Made by a program: the position numbers and the translations under genes. 42,163 nucleotides of DNA from Alphaproteobacteria bacterium (GTDB lineage Bacteria > Pseudomonadota > Alphaproteobacteria > Micavibrionales > Micavibrionaceae), in NCBI GenBank assembly GCA_020445145.1, contig JAGRHC010000012.1, positions 1-42,163 on the forward strand, written 5' to 3'. Below, piece after piece: positions 17,886-26,114 of this stretch. The notes below the pieces were generated by a model. That model was not told where the DNA came from. It was given only the letters and a program-made list of their open reading frames with translations, and did no database searches. Each line of letters begins with the position of its first letter. The first letter of the stretch is position 1.

Positions 17886-18881
17886 CTATTCGTATTCTTT
17901 GCCTAGGGGGCGATTCAACATTTCCTTGAGGGCCGCGTCAATAGGCAGGGCTTCGTTCAGGCATTTGTGCACAGCGGTGCATATGGGCATGTCGATCTTA
18001 TTCTTTTGGGCGAGGTTGTGCGCGGCGCGGGCGGTGTGGACACCTTCGGTGACGGCCCGGCGCGATTCGAGAATGGCGGCCAGGGTTTCTCCTTGTCCGA
18101 GGGCCGCGCCGAGGGAGAAATTTCTGGACTGGATGGAGGAGCAGGTGAGCATCAGGTCGCCGATGCCTGATAGCCCCATAAAGGTTTCCGGGCGCGCACC
18201 AAGCACCGCCCCTAATCGGACTATTTCGGCTAACCCTCTTGTTACCAAGCTCGCGCGGGCGCTTTCTCCGAGGGATAGGCCGTGTGCGATGCCACAGGCA
18301 ATCGCGATGACGTTCTTCAGAGCGCCTGCCAGTTGGGCTCCGATGAGGTCGTCGGTGAGGTAGGGGCGGAATGTTTTCGATGCAATCGCGATTTGTAATT
18401 TTTCAGATACCGCTTCATCCGCGCAGGCGAGCGTCGTTGCTGCTGGGAGGCCGCGTGCAATTTCGTGTGCGAAGTTGGGGCCGGTCAGGATGGCGCAGGG
18501 GGTCTGAGGGAGTATTTCTTGGCTAATATCGGATATAAATTTCCCGCTATCCAGCTCTATGCCTTTGGAGCAATGGATCAGGCATTGCTCGGGCGTGAGG
18601 TGGGGTTTGAGGGATTCAAGCGTACTGCGTACGGCCTGGGCCGGGGTGACGATCAGCAGAATAGGGCTTTTTGCGGCGTCGGGGAGGTTTGTGGTGGCGG
18701 TTATGTTCTTGCTTAAGGTTACGCCGGGCAGGCATGCGGGGTTTTCTCCTGCGCTGTTGATGATGTCCGCTTGTTCGAGGCTGCGGGTCCACAGTATGAC
18801 GGGCGTCCCTTTGGACGATATGGCCTGTGCGAGGGCTGTGCCCCAGCTTCCTGCGCCGATGATGCTGATTTGGTTGGTCAT
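17886..18881 (-). CDS. gpsA: Glycerol-3-phosphate dehydrogenase [NAD(P)+]
   Basis: This 331-residue enzyme reduces dihydroxyacetone phosphate to sn-glycerol-3-phosphate, the backbone for phospholipid synthesis. The Rossmann motif GAGSWGTALA sits at residues 10-19. Other family signatures are HCSKGIE near 115, LTGPNFAHEIA near 138, the catalytic-lysine segment GALKNVIAIACGI near 190, and GLSGIGDLMLTCSS near 247. Length is typical. Its first codon overlaps the tsaD stop by 4 bp (ATGA type), indicating translational coupling; the tsaD-gpsA pair is common in Alphaproteobacteria. Confidence 0.98.
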   Translation of the reverse strand: MTNQISIIGAGSWGTALAQAISSKGTPVILWTRSLEQADIINSAGENPACLPGVTLSKNITATTNLPDAAKSPILLIVTPAQAVRSTLESLKPHLTPEQCLIHCSKGIELDSGKFISDISQEILPQTPCAILTGPNFAHEIARGLPAATTLACADEAVSEKLQIAIASKTFRPYLTDDLIGAQLAGALKNVIAIACGIAHGLSLGESARASLVTRGLAEIVRLGAVLGARPETFMGLSGIGDLMLTCSSIQSRNFSLGAALGQGETLAAILESRRAVTEGVHTARAAHNLAQKNKIDMPICTAVHKCLNEALPIDAALKEMLNRPLGKEYE

Positions 18882-19960
18882 GCTTTTACTCCTGCGCCGG
18901 GGCGGGTTTCAGCGGTTGGGGCGAGGGGCCAGCGTGGGCGGGCTTTGAAATCCAGCGGGCTGGTGTGGCCTAGGCGCAAGTGCTCGAGGCCGGCCCAGGC
19001 AATCATGGCTGCATTATCGCCGCACAGGTTTAGCGGCGGGGCGATCAGGTGCATGTTTTCTTTGGTTGTCAGCTCCTCAAGCCTGTTTCGTATGGCTTTG
19101 TTTGCGGATACGCCGCCGCAGACGACGAGTGCCGGGGATGTTGTTCCGGCGTGATATGATTGCTTGAATTCACGAATGGCGTTTTGGCTTCTATTGGCTA
19201 ATATGTCAGCTATGGCGGTTTCGCAGGCATAGGCGAGGGCGGCAATGTCTTGTCTGTTCAGGGGGCCTTCGGGTAATGACTGGACGTGTGTGCGCACGGC
19301 GGTTTTGAGACCCGAGAAGGAGAAGTCGCATCCTTTGCGTCCCTTCATGGGTCTGGGGAGCGGGAAGCGATTCAGGGCGGCTTCGTGGTCCGTGCATTCG
19401 CGGGCGATTTTTTCGAGATTGGGGCCGCCGGGATGCGGGAGGCCCATCAGTTTGGCTGATTTGTCGAAGCATTCGCCTGCTGCGTCGTCCAGTGTGGTTC
19501 CGAGGCGTTTGTATATTCCAACATCTTCAGCAACGAGGATCTGCGTATGGCCGCCGGAGACGAGCAGGAGGAGGTATGGGAATTCGATGTTGTCTGTCAG
19601 GCGCGCCGTCAGGGCGTGACCCTCGAGGTGATTGACGGCGATGAAGGGCAGTTTCCTTGCGGCGGCGATGGCTTTGGCGCTCATCATGCCGATCATCAGG
19701 CCGCCGATCAGGCCGGGGCCGCAGGTGGCGGCGATGCCGTCTATCTCGTCCCAGTCCATATTCGCGTCGTGGAGGGCGGCGCGAATGATGCTGTCCAGGT
19801 GATCAAGGTGCGCGCGCGCGGCGATTTCCGGGACGACGCCGCCATATATTTCATGCTCTTGCAGTTGACTAAGCACGACATTGGAGCGTATCTCTCTTTT
19901 GTCGGTCACAATTGCGGCGGCTGTTTCGTCACAGCTCGTTTCAAGGCCCAGAATGTTCAT
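18878..19960 (-). CDS. tsaD: tRNA N6-threonylcarbamoyladenosine transferase TsaD
   Basis: TsaD, with TsaB and TsaE, moves the threonylcarbamoyl group onto A37 of tRNAs that read ANN codons. The 360-residue product begins NILGLETSCDETAAA and contains the metal-binding HLEGH (in NHLEGHALTARL, near residue 112), VSGGHTQI near 135, GECFDKSAKLMGLPHPGGP, SFSGLKTAV, and GGVSANKAIRNRL near 285, all hallmarks of the Kae1/TsaD/YgjD family. The C-terminal 20 residues beyond RPRWPL are a variable tail. It is divergent from hemC with 26 bp between start codons, so the two promoters must overlap or lie in coding sequence. Confidence 0.98.
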   Translation of the reverse strand: MNILGLETSCDETAAAIVTDKREIRSNVVLSQLQEHEIYGGVVPEIAARAHLDHLDSIIRAALHDANMDWDEIDGIAATCGPGLIGGLMIGMMSAKAIAAARKLPFIAVNHLEGHALTARLTDNIEFPYLLLLVSGGHTQILVAEDVGIYKRLGTTLDDAAGECFDKSAKLMGLPHPGGPNLEKIARECTDHEAALNRFPLPRPMKGRKGCDFSFSGLKTAVRTHVQSLPEGPLNRQDIAALAYACETAIADILANRSQNAIREFKQSYHAGTTSPALVVCGGVSANKAIRNRLEELTTKENMHLIAPPLNLCGDNAAMIAWAGLEHLRLGHTSPLDFKARPRWPLAPTAETRPGAGVKA

Positions 19961-19986
19961 AACACCTAGAGGTAAAGGCGAAAATC

Positions 19987-20943
19987 ATGGCTGTAAAGTC
20001 TGAAAAGATAAAACTGGGAACGCGTGGTTCGCCGCTGGCGTTGTTTCAGACGCGGACAGTGCAGGCTGAGCTGGCAAAGCGTTTTCCGGCGCTGGAGACG
20101 GAGATTGTTGTTATTAAAACTTCGGGGGATTGGTCTCCGGCGGATGGTGAGGTGCGCTTGCTGGATGCTGGAGGGCGTAAGGGGCAGTTTTCCAAGGAGA
20201 TTGAGGCGGCGTTGCTTGAGGGACGTGTCGATGCGGCTGTGCATTCGATGAAGGATATGGAGACGGATTTGCCGGAAGGGCTGGTGCTTCCCTTTATGTT
20301 GCCGCGTGAAGATGTGCGCGATGCGTTTTTGTCCAATAAAGCCCAAAAACTTGACGATCTTCCAGATGGATGCGTTGTTGGTACGGCGAGTGTTCGCCGA
20401 GCGGCTTTCTTGCTATCAAAACGCCCCGGATTGAAAGTAGTTCCTTTTCGCGGGAATGTGCAGACCCGGATCGATAAAATGCGTACAGGGCAAGTGGATG
20501 CAACCTTTCTGGCCTGTGCCGGTTTGAACCGTCTAGGTCTGGCGCACGAGATTTCTTCTGTGCTGGCGCCTGAGGAGATGATGCCTGCGAGTGGGCAGGG
20601 GGCCGTCGGTATAGAGGTGCGTGCCGGGGATGAACGTGTCTCATCCTATATTAGCCAAATAAGTGATTTTGATACAGTTATTTGTGTTACCGCTGAGCGT
20701 GCAGTTCTTGCAACCCTGGATGGCTCTTGCCATACCCCTGTCGGGGCATATGCGCGACTGGAGGGTGGAGAGATGTGGTTGCGGGCACAGGTGGTTTCTC
20801 CGGATGGGCGGCAGAGCTTCTATGAGGAGGGTCGCCGGGCGGTTGGTGATGTGGCGGAGGCTGCTTTGTTTGGGGATGAGATCGGGTGCAAACTGAAACA
20901 GGTTGTTCCGCAAGATATATTGTCCTTTTTTATCCAAAAATAA
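19987..20943 (+). CDS. hemC: Porphobilinogen deaminase (hydroxymethylbilane synthase)
   Basis: HemC polymerises four porphobilinogen units into hydroxymethylbilane for haem synthesis. The 318-residue protein opens with LGTRGSPLALFQT and has VHSMKDMET at 86-94, TASVRRAA at 133-140, RGNVQTRIDK at 155-164 and SGQGAVGIE at 202-210. The cofactor-attachment cysteine C248 in LDGSCHTPVGAY carries the dipyrromethane primer. Length is normal. It heads the plus-strand hemC-hemD-mic60-hemY run and diverges from tsaD. AAAGG sits upstream of the ATG. Confidence 0.98.
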   Translation: MAVKSEKIKLGTRGSPLALFQTRTVQAELAKRFPALETEIVVIKTSGDWSPADGEVRLLDAGGRKGQFSKEIEAALLEGRVDAAVHSMKDMETDLPEGLVLPFMLPREDVRDAFLSNKAQKLDDLPDGCVVGTASVRRAAFLLSKRPGLKVVPFRGNVQTRIDKMRTGQVDATFLACAGLNRLGLAHEISSVLAPEEMMPASGQGAVGIEVRAGDERVSSYISQISDFDTVICVTAERAVLATLDGSCHTPVGAYARLEGGEMWLRAQVVSPDGRQSFYEEGRRAVGDVAEAALFGDEIGCKLKQVVPQDILSFFIQK

Positions 20944-20965
20944 CTATTTTTTACAGCTAGATAAT

Positions 20966-21736
20966 ATGAATTATTTCGTTATTACACGTCCACTGGAGCA
21001 GGAGCGCATTTTTGTGGAAAGGCTATTGGCGCAGGCTGCTCAAGGCGGTGTTACCGCTTTGGATCATTCCCGGTTCATCTTTTCGCCGATGCTTGAGATT
21101 GCATATTTGTGTTTTGAGCTTCCGGCTCTTGGTGGTTTTTCCGGTGTTCTGCTTTCAAGTGCTCAAGCGGTTGAGGCTTTGTGCGCGATGGACCGTGACG
21201 ATGATGTTTCTTCTGGCGATCCTCGTTTTACCGCTCTGTTTGCGCTGCCGGTTTATGTTGTCGGGCAGCGTACGGCGGAGAAGGCAAAGGCGGCAGGGTT
21301 TTCGAATGTTGTTTGTGTTGCCGAGACGGCTTCGGATCTGGACCAGTCTTTGCCCGACGGGCATTTTTTGTATTTGAGCGGGCAGGATATCCGTCATGAT
21401 TTTCATGGTGATGCGCGGCGGCGGGTTACGCGGCTCGTGGTTTATGAGGCAAGGCTTGCAGAGGATTTGTCGCCGCCGCTGTTGGCTGCCTTGCGTGCGA
21501 ACGAAGTTGGCGCTGTTTCTTTTTTTTCGGTGCGCAGTGCCCGGAATTTTGTTGAACTGGTGGCAAAAAATGGTCTTACATACAGTTTGGCTTCTGTCGG
21601 TGCCTTGTGTATCAGCGAAGCCGTGCTAGAGTGCATTCGGCCTGACTGGTCAGGGCCATGTTTTGTGTCTGATACTCCTGATTCTGAGGGGATGATAGAC
21701 CTTTTGCTTGGTAGCAACGCCGAGCGTGACACGTAA
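20966..21736 (+). CDS. hemD: Uroporphyrinogen-III synthase
   Basis: HemD cyclises hydroxymethylbilane, the HemC product, into uroporphyrinogen III. Start chosen at 20966 (MNYFVITRPLEQE), which matches the usual first strand of the family; an in-frame ATG at 20903 would overlap hemC and add an unrelated stretch. The 256-residue product shows the weakly conserved HemD pattern: SSAQAVEAL near 72, VVGQRTAEKAKAAGF near 106, a Y/E-A linker (VVYEARL near 166) and FFSVRSARNFVEL near 190. Sequence alone would be marginal in this divergent family, but position right behind hemC makes the call firm. It starts 22 bp after hemC stops. Confidence 0.9.
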   Translation: MNYFVITRPLEQERIFVERLLAQAAQGGVTALDHSRFIFSPMLEIAYLCFELPALGGFSGVLLSSAQAVEALCAMDRDDDVSSGDPRFTALFALPVYVVGQRTAEKAKAAGFSNVVCVAETASDLDQSLPDGHFLYLSGQDIRHDFHGDARRRVTRLVVYEARLAEDLSPPLLAALRANEVGAVSFFSVRSARNFVELVAKNGLTYSLASVGALCISEAVLECIRPDWSGPCFVSDTPDSEGMIDLLLGSNAERDT

Positions 21737-21751
21737 TTTAGAGGGAAAATA

Positions 21752-23440
21752 ATGAGTGATTCGCGTAACATGCCGATTGAAAATGCTGCTCAGGTGATAG
21801 AGCGTTTTGGCGGTATCAGGCCCATGTCTTCTAAAATTAATGTTCCGGTGACGACGATTCAGGGCTGGAAGAAGCGCGGTGTTATTCCAGCCAATCGCAG
21901 GGATGATTTGCTGGAGGCGGCGAATGAGAACGAGATTGATCTTTCCGATCTTGTTGACGGTGCGAAGGTTCTTCAGAAGAGTGATGATGCCGTTGCCGAG
22001 GATGTTGCAGCCGACGAGCCGGATGTTTCGGATGCCGAGGAGAAGGCGGATGAACCTGAGGAGGCTGATGATGCTTCTGAGGATGATGAGGCTGGCGATA
22101 CTGATACTGATGGTCAAGATGACGAGGACGAGGATGAGGACGAGGACGATTCCGTTGAGGCAGAGGTCGCGGTTATTCCTGTACCGTCTTTCGTTCGTCC
22201 CGAGGCTGTTGGGACTAAAGACGATGTTGCTGCTGAGGCTCCGTCGGCGACGGCTTTGGCGCTGGAGGCAGAGAACAAGTCTTTTTATAAAAGCGTTTTG
22301 ATTGGTTTGCTTATTATTGTTCTTGGTGGCGGTCTTGTCGGGGCGTTTTTGTGGTCTCAGGGGCGCGAGGATACTGATGAGACACGTATCTCCGATCTTG
22401 AGGGCGCTTTGTCCGAGGTTCGTAAGCAGCAGACGAGTTTTAAAGGGCTTGTGCCTGAGGATTGGGCCGGACAGGTTGCCGAGCTCAAGAAGGAAGTTGC
22501 GAAGGCCAAGGAGGCTGTCGGGACGGCTGCGGTTCAGGCCCGGGACGTTTCCGGAGAGATCATCAATCAGGCCGGACATCTTGAGGATCATCTGAGCAAG
22601 CTCGAGTCGTATGTGAACGATATTACCAAGTCCAATGCGGTTGCCGGAGTCTGGGCGCGTATTCAGATGATGAAGGAAAGCGTTCCCGGTCGTGATACGT
22701 TGGAGCAGGCTTCGCATTCCCTTTATGGTCTTGTGATGACTCAGGAAGGGGATGAGGAGTCCGGTGATACGGATATTTCTTCCTTGCTTATGCAGGCGCG
22801 GACGCAGAGCGATGCTTTGGGCAAGACGTTCAAGGATGTTCCACAGGAAGACTTGAAGGCTGCGGCGATGTTGCTGGCGATGGCGCAGATGCGCGATTCG
22901 CTGAACCGGAATGACAAGCCTTTTGCGGATGATCTTAAACTTCTACAGAAGATTGCCGGTAAGGATAATCCAGAGTTACAGGCTTCTCTTTTGAAACTTG
23001 CTCCTTATGCGGAGAGCGGCGTTTTGACGCCATCAGGGTTGTCGGATGAGTTTCGCGGATTGGCCGGCGATGTTGTTGTTTCTTCCTTGAACGGGGAAGA
23101 TGTTTCGATTGCCGATAAGGCCAAGGCCCGCATGAATGATTTGTTTCAGGTTGAGAAGGATGGCGAGCTTCTGACCGGGACCCCGACGCAGGCTGTGGTT
23201 AACAGAGCCCAGAACAGGCTGGATGAAGGTGATATTGCCGGTGCGCTGGAGGCTTTGCAGTCCCTTGATCCGCAAGATGCCAGTGTGCTTGGTTCGTGGA
23301 TGGAGCAAGCGGAAGGGACGATGGCCGGGATGAATGCGATGAGAATGATTCGTCAGGCGATCGGGATGACTGTCGGGAACGGTTATCTTGGTGGTTCAGA
23401 GTTGTTGGACCAAGGCGGCCTTGAGGTCCAGAGAAAATAG
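21752..23440 (+). CDS. Mitofilin/Mic60-like inner-membrane protein with N-terminal HTH-like domain
   Basis: The 562-residue product has the Mic60/COG4223 architecture of Alphaproteobacteria: a cytoplasmic part, one membrane helix at 179-201, a helical or coiled-coil periplasmic region (about 210-320) and a C-terminal mitofilin-like region ending in the LGGSELLDQGG-type tail. Alphaproteobacterial mic60 commonly lies beside hem genes, as here (15 bp after hemD, 63 bp before hemY). The homologue shapes intracytoplasmic membranes in phototrophs and contacts the outer membrane. Two features stand out. Residues 10-65 look like a Cro/YdaS-type helix-turn-helix (IERFGGIRPMSSKI, then TTIQGWKKRGVIPANRRDDLL). 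Residues 78-140 are extremely Asp/Glu rich. The Mic60 assignment rests on layout and context more than on strong motifs. Confidence 0.82.
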   Translation: MSDSRNMPIENAAQVIERFGGIRPMSSKINVPVTTIQGWKKRGVIPANRRDDLLEAANENEIDLSDLVDGAKVLQKSDDAVAEDVAADEPDVSDAEEKADEPEEADDASEDDEAGDTDTDGQDDEDEDEDEDDSVEAEVAVIPVPSFVRPEAVGTKDDVAAEAPSATALALEAENKSFYKSVLIGLLIIVLGGGLVGAFLWSQGREDTDETRISDLEGALSEVRKQQTSFKGLVPEDWAGQVAELKKEVAKAKEAVGTAAVQARDVSGEIINQAGHLEDHLSKLESYVNDITKSNAVAGVWARIQMMKESVPGRDTLEQASHSLYGLVMTQEGDEESGDTDISSLLMQARTQSDALGKTFKDVPQEDLKAAAMLLAMAQMRDSLNRNDKPFADDLKLLQKIAGKDNPELQASLLKLAPYAESGVLTPSGLSDEFRGLAGDVVVSSLNGEDVSIADKAKARMNDLFQVEKDGELLTGTPTQAVVNRAQNRLDEGDIAGALEALQSLDPQDASVLGSWMEQAEGTMAGMNAMRMIRQAIGMTVGNGYLGGSELLDQGGLEVQRK

Positions 23441-23503
23441 ATTTTCTGTTGCTCTCGCATTGAGAGAGTAGGTCAGGATATCCAGTTAGGAAGAGGGGAA
23501 GCA

Positions 23504-24877
23504 ATGATTCGCGCGTTATTGGTTTTGATTAAAATCGGCGTGCTTGTGGCCGTCGTTGTCTGGCTTGCGGAGCGTCCCGGCACGGTGACGCTTGACTGGA
23601 TGGATTATCATATTACGGCGCAGCTTGGTTTGTTCCTTATCGGTTTGCTTGGCGTTGTGATGCTCGGGATGGTCATTTTCGGGATTATCAAGGGGACGCT
23701 TGATATGCCGCAGACCTTCCGGCGTTACCGGGAATTTCAGGGACGCGAGAAGGGCTTGCGAGCGCTTGGGATCGGGCTTGCGGCGGTTGCGGCGGGGGAT
23801 GCGAAGAATGCCGCTTATCAGGCGCATCGCGCGCGCAAGTTTATGCCGAACGATGCGGCTTTACCGCTTTTGCTGGAGGCGCAGGCGGCGCGGTTGCAAG
23901 GACGCGAGGCGGATGCCTGCCAGATTTATGCGGGATTGTTGCAGGATAAGGATGCCGGATTTCTGGGGCTTCGGGGGTTGTTGCAGGCGGCGCTGGATGC
24001 CGGAGACGATCAGAGCGCTCTGGAGCTTGGGTATAAGGCGCTGGAGACCCATCCCAAGCAGGGATGGATTTTGCGTGTTGTGTATGATCTGGAGATCCGG
24101 ATGCGGGATTGGGCTGCGGCGCGGACGATTTTGTATCGCGCGGAGAAGGCTGGCGCGATTCCGGTGAACAAGGCGAATAGCGACCGGGTTGCGATGTATC
24201 TGGCGCAGGCGGATCAGGCGCAGGAGACAGGCTATGAAGAGGGTTTGTTCCGGGCGCTGGTGAAGGCTTATAAGCTGGATAAGCATTTTGTGCCGACGGT
24301 TGAGCGGCTTGGGAAGCTTTATCTTGCGCGCGGGAAGCGGAAGGCTGCGCTTTCGATGATCGAGGAAGCGTGGCGGATTTGTCCGCATCCGGCGCTTGTG
24401 GAGCTTTGGGAACTGGCGATGCCGAAGGCGAAGAGCGGCGATACGATGGCGCGTGTGCGCTGGTATGAGAAGCTGGCGGCGTTGCATCCGGAGAGTACCG
24501 AAGGGTTGGTTGCGCTGGCCGGTGTTCTGGTGACGGAAGGGCTTTGGGGCGAGGCGCGCAAGGCTTTGGAAACAGCAGAAGCTATTCATCCGGGCGTTTC
24601 TTTGTATAAAACCTGGGCGCGGCTTGAGGAGCGGGCGACGCAGGATGAGGCTTCGGTGCGTGAGTGGCTTGGCAAGGCGGCGGATGCGCCGCGCGACAAG
24701 GTCTGGATTTGCTCGGAGACGGGCCGCATTTACGAGCGCTGGGTCGCGGTGTCGGATCAGGGGTTGTTTAACACGATCGTCTGGGATTATCCAACGGGGC
24801 GTTATGCGCCGTATGCACCGATTTCCGGGGGATTTGGCGGGGATGTGCTGATGATCGGGCGGCGGGCCCAGGGTTAA
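23504..24877 (+). CDS. hemY: HemY-type membrane protein with TPR domain
   Basis: This 457-residue protein has two N-terminal membrane helices (about 3-20 and 38-62) and the HemY_N pattern WLAERPGTVTLDWMDYHI, followed by a long TPR-like helical region with alternating (A/L)xxxxG and AYQAHRARKFMPNDAALPLL-type repeats. HemY proteins are found with hemC/hemD in Proteobacteria and are thought to organise late haem synthesis or membrane complexes; the enzymatic role is not established, and this is not the oxidase also called HemY in Firmicutes. An AGGAAGAGGGGAA purine tract precedes the ATG. The C-terminus ends in a glycine-rich FGGD segment. Structured repeat B begins 7 bp after the stop. Confidence 0.93.
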   Translation: MIRALLVLIKIGVLVAVVVWLAERPGTVTLDWMDYHITAQLGLFLIGLLGVVMLGMVIFGIIKGTLDMPQTFRRYREFQGREKGLRALGIGLAAVAAGDAKNAAYQAHRARKFMPNDAALPLLLEAQAARLQGREADACQIYAGLLQDKDAGFLGLRGLLQAALDAGDDQSALELGYKALETHPKQGWILRVVYDLEIRMRDWAAARTILYRAEKAGAIPVNKANSDRVAMYLAQADQAQETGYEEGLFRALVKAYKLDKHFVPTVERLGKLYLARGKRKAALSMIEEAWRICPHPALVELWELAMPKAKSGDTMARVRWYEKLAALHPESTEGLVALAGVLVTEGLWGEARKALETAEAIHPGVSLYKTWARLEERATQDEASVREWLGKAADAPRDKVWICSETGRIYERWVAVSDQGLFNTIVWDYPTGRYAPYAPISGGFGGDVLMIGRRAQG

Positions 24878-24884
24878 AACTCAC

Positions 24885-24985
24885 AGCTTTTCTAAAGTGC
24901 TGCAAACGCAGTTTTTCTGCGCTTACGGTACTCAAATACTTTTACGTATGTTCCGTTCCGGTTCTCGGGAACCTGCGTTTTCGCC
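24885..24985. repeat. Structured dispersed repeat, copy B (between convergent genes)
   Basis: Second copy of the element at 14268-14383. The conserved stretch runs from the outer arm AGCTTTTCTAAAG (24885-24897) through the loop (TACTCAAATACTTT, then GTTCCGTTCCGGTTCTCG). The inner stem joins 24904-24916 with 24968-24980: eight perfect pairs, one mismatch and four more including two G-U. Three adjacent pairs differ from copy A on both arms. The outer 3' arm is not preserved here. It lies between hemY and the convergent rhomboid gene. Confidence 0.75.
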
Positions 24986-25261
24986 TTGTCACAAAATTAA
25001 TTCAAGAGATTCTAACATCTTGTTCTGTAATGTTTTTTGGCATTTTCTTCTTTTTGTTTTCCGATTTTGAGGGCGGGGGGCTTCGGGGCGTCGTTTTTGC
25101 TAGAAATACTCCTTTACCTTTCTGTAATATAAGGGTTTTTAGAGTTACTCAGTTCGTTTGACGGTTTTGGCGTGAGGGCTTATTTTTGACGGGGAGCAGA
25201 CGGATTTCGGGTGTTGCCTGCCTATTGTAGGAATTTATTCTGCCTCTGTCAATTTTTGCGT
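24986..25261. other. Gene-free stretch after structured repeat B
   Basis: With repeat B, about 384 bp lie between hemY and the rhomboid gene. This part is T-rich on the plus strand. It contains no open frame with a credible ribosome-binding site, no strong hairpin with a T-run, and one sigma70-like match (TTGACG, 17-nt spacer, TATTTT at 25158-25186) pointing into the antisense of the rhomboid gene. I see no gene in it. Confidence 0.6.
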
Positions 25262-26101
25262 TTAAAATTTCAGGATTTGTTTGCGCCAGAGGGTGAAGAG
25301 GGCGAGGCCGCCGAGGAAGCCGCCGAGGTGGGCTTGCCAGGCGATGTTGCCGCCGAGGAGCATGCCTGTGCCGACGATCAGGGCAATCCAGAGAAGAATG
25401 AAGGGGAGCGGTTTGCGGAAAGTGCCTGTGCCGAGGACGCCGCGTTCGTTCAGCATGAGGAAGGTCACGCCGAAAATGCCGCTGATGGCGCCGGATGCGC
25501 CGATGACGGGTTCGGCGGATGAGGGGCTGAAGGCGAGGCAGGTCAGGCACCCGGCAAGGCCGCTGGCGAAATAGAAGATGGCGGTGCGGCGGGTGCCGAA
25601 GTTGCGCTCGAAATTGGTTCCCATGGCGAGCAGCATGACAAGGTTAAAGGCGATATGCATCCAGCTTCCGTGCAGGAAGAGGCTGGTGAGGGGGGCGATC
25701 CATGCGGCATTGTCCCATGGAACGGCGCCTGTGTACTGGCCGGGGGTGAAGCCGAGCAGGGAAAAGATTTCCATGCGTTGCGGCTCGCTTGTGAGGACTG
25801 TTAAAAGGATTTGTATCAGCAGGAGCGCGCCGACCATGGTTTTGGTGAAGGGCGGGATGTGGCCGAAATTAAAGAAGGGTTGTTTTCCACCCTGGGCTGC
25901 GGCGGCGCGGGCGCCGGCTTCTTGCTGGCGGTTGCGGTACATGGTGCGCCATTGTTCTTCCTGACGGGTGCGCTTTTTCTCTTCGGCGCGGGCCTGTTTT
26001 TCGGCTTCTTTTTTCTCTTTTTGGATGCGGGCGCGTTCGCTTGCTTCGGGGAAGCTGACGATTTTATCGTTGTTATTGTTTTCGTTTTTCTGGTCGCTCA
26101 C
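25262..26101 (-). CDS. Rhomboid-family intramembrane serine protease
   Basis: This 279-residue protein has a charged, helical N-terminal tail (residues 1-75, rich in Lys, Glu and Arg) followed by six membrane segments of the rhomboid fold. The oxyanion H-x-x-x-N is at 149-153 (HIAFN) after the conserved loop SLFLHGSWM. The catalytic serine is S203 in GASGAISG and the catalytic histidine is H258 in AHLGGFLGG, so the catalytic dyad is intact. Rhomboids cut substrates within the membrane; substrates here are unknown. The recQ stop is 13 bp upstream, so the two are probably co-transcribed. Confidence 0.95.
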   Translation of the reverse strand: MSDQKNENNNNDKIVSFPEASERARIQKEKKEAEKQARAEEKKRTRQEEQWRTMYRNRQQEAGARAAAAQGGKQPFFNFGHIPPFTKTMVGALLLIQILLTVLTSEPQRMEIFSLLGFTPGQYTGAVPWDNAAWIAPLTSLFLHGSWMHIAFNLVMLLAMGTNFERNFGTRRTAIFYFASGLAGCLTCLAFSPSSAEPVIGASGAISGIFGVTFLMLNERGVLGTGTFRKPLPFILLWIALIVGTGMLLGGNIAWQAHLGGFLGGLALFTLWRKQILKF

Positions 26102-26114
26102 GGTTTTTGATCCT

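Noticed and set aside
21650..22717. A 355-codon minus-strand frame opposite hemD and mic60
   Set aside because: Composition is Leu/Ile/Arg/Asn-rich with no motif and mirrors the acidic tract of mic60; the plus-strand genes have starts, ribosome-binding sites and family patterns.
25158..25186. Sigma70-like promoter match TTGACG-17-TATTTT
   Set aside because: It points into the antisense strand of the rhomboid gene with no plus-strand gene behind it, and the -10 match is weak; it is most likely chance in T-rich sequence.
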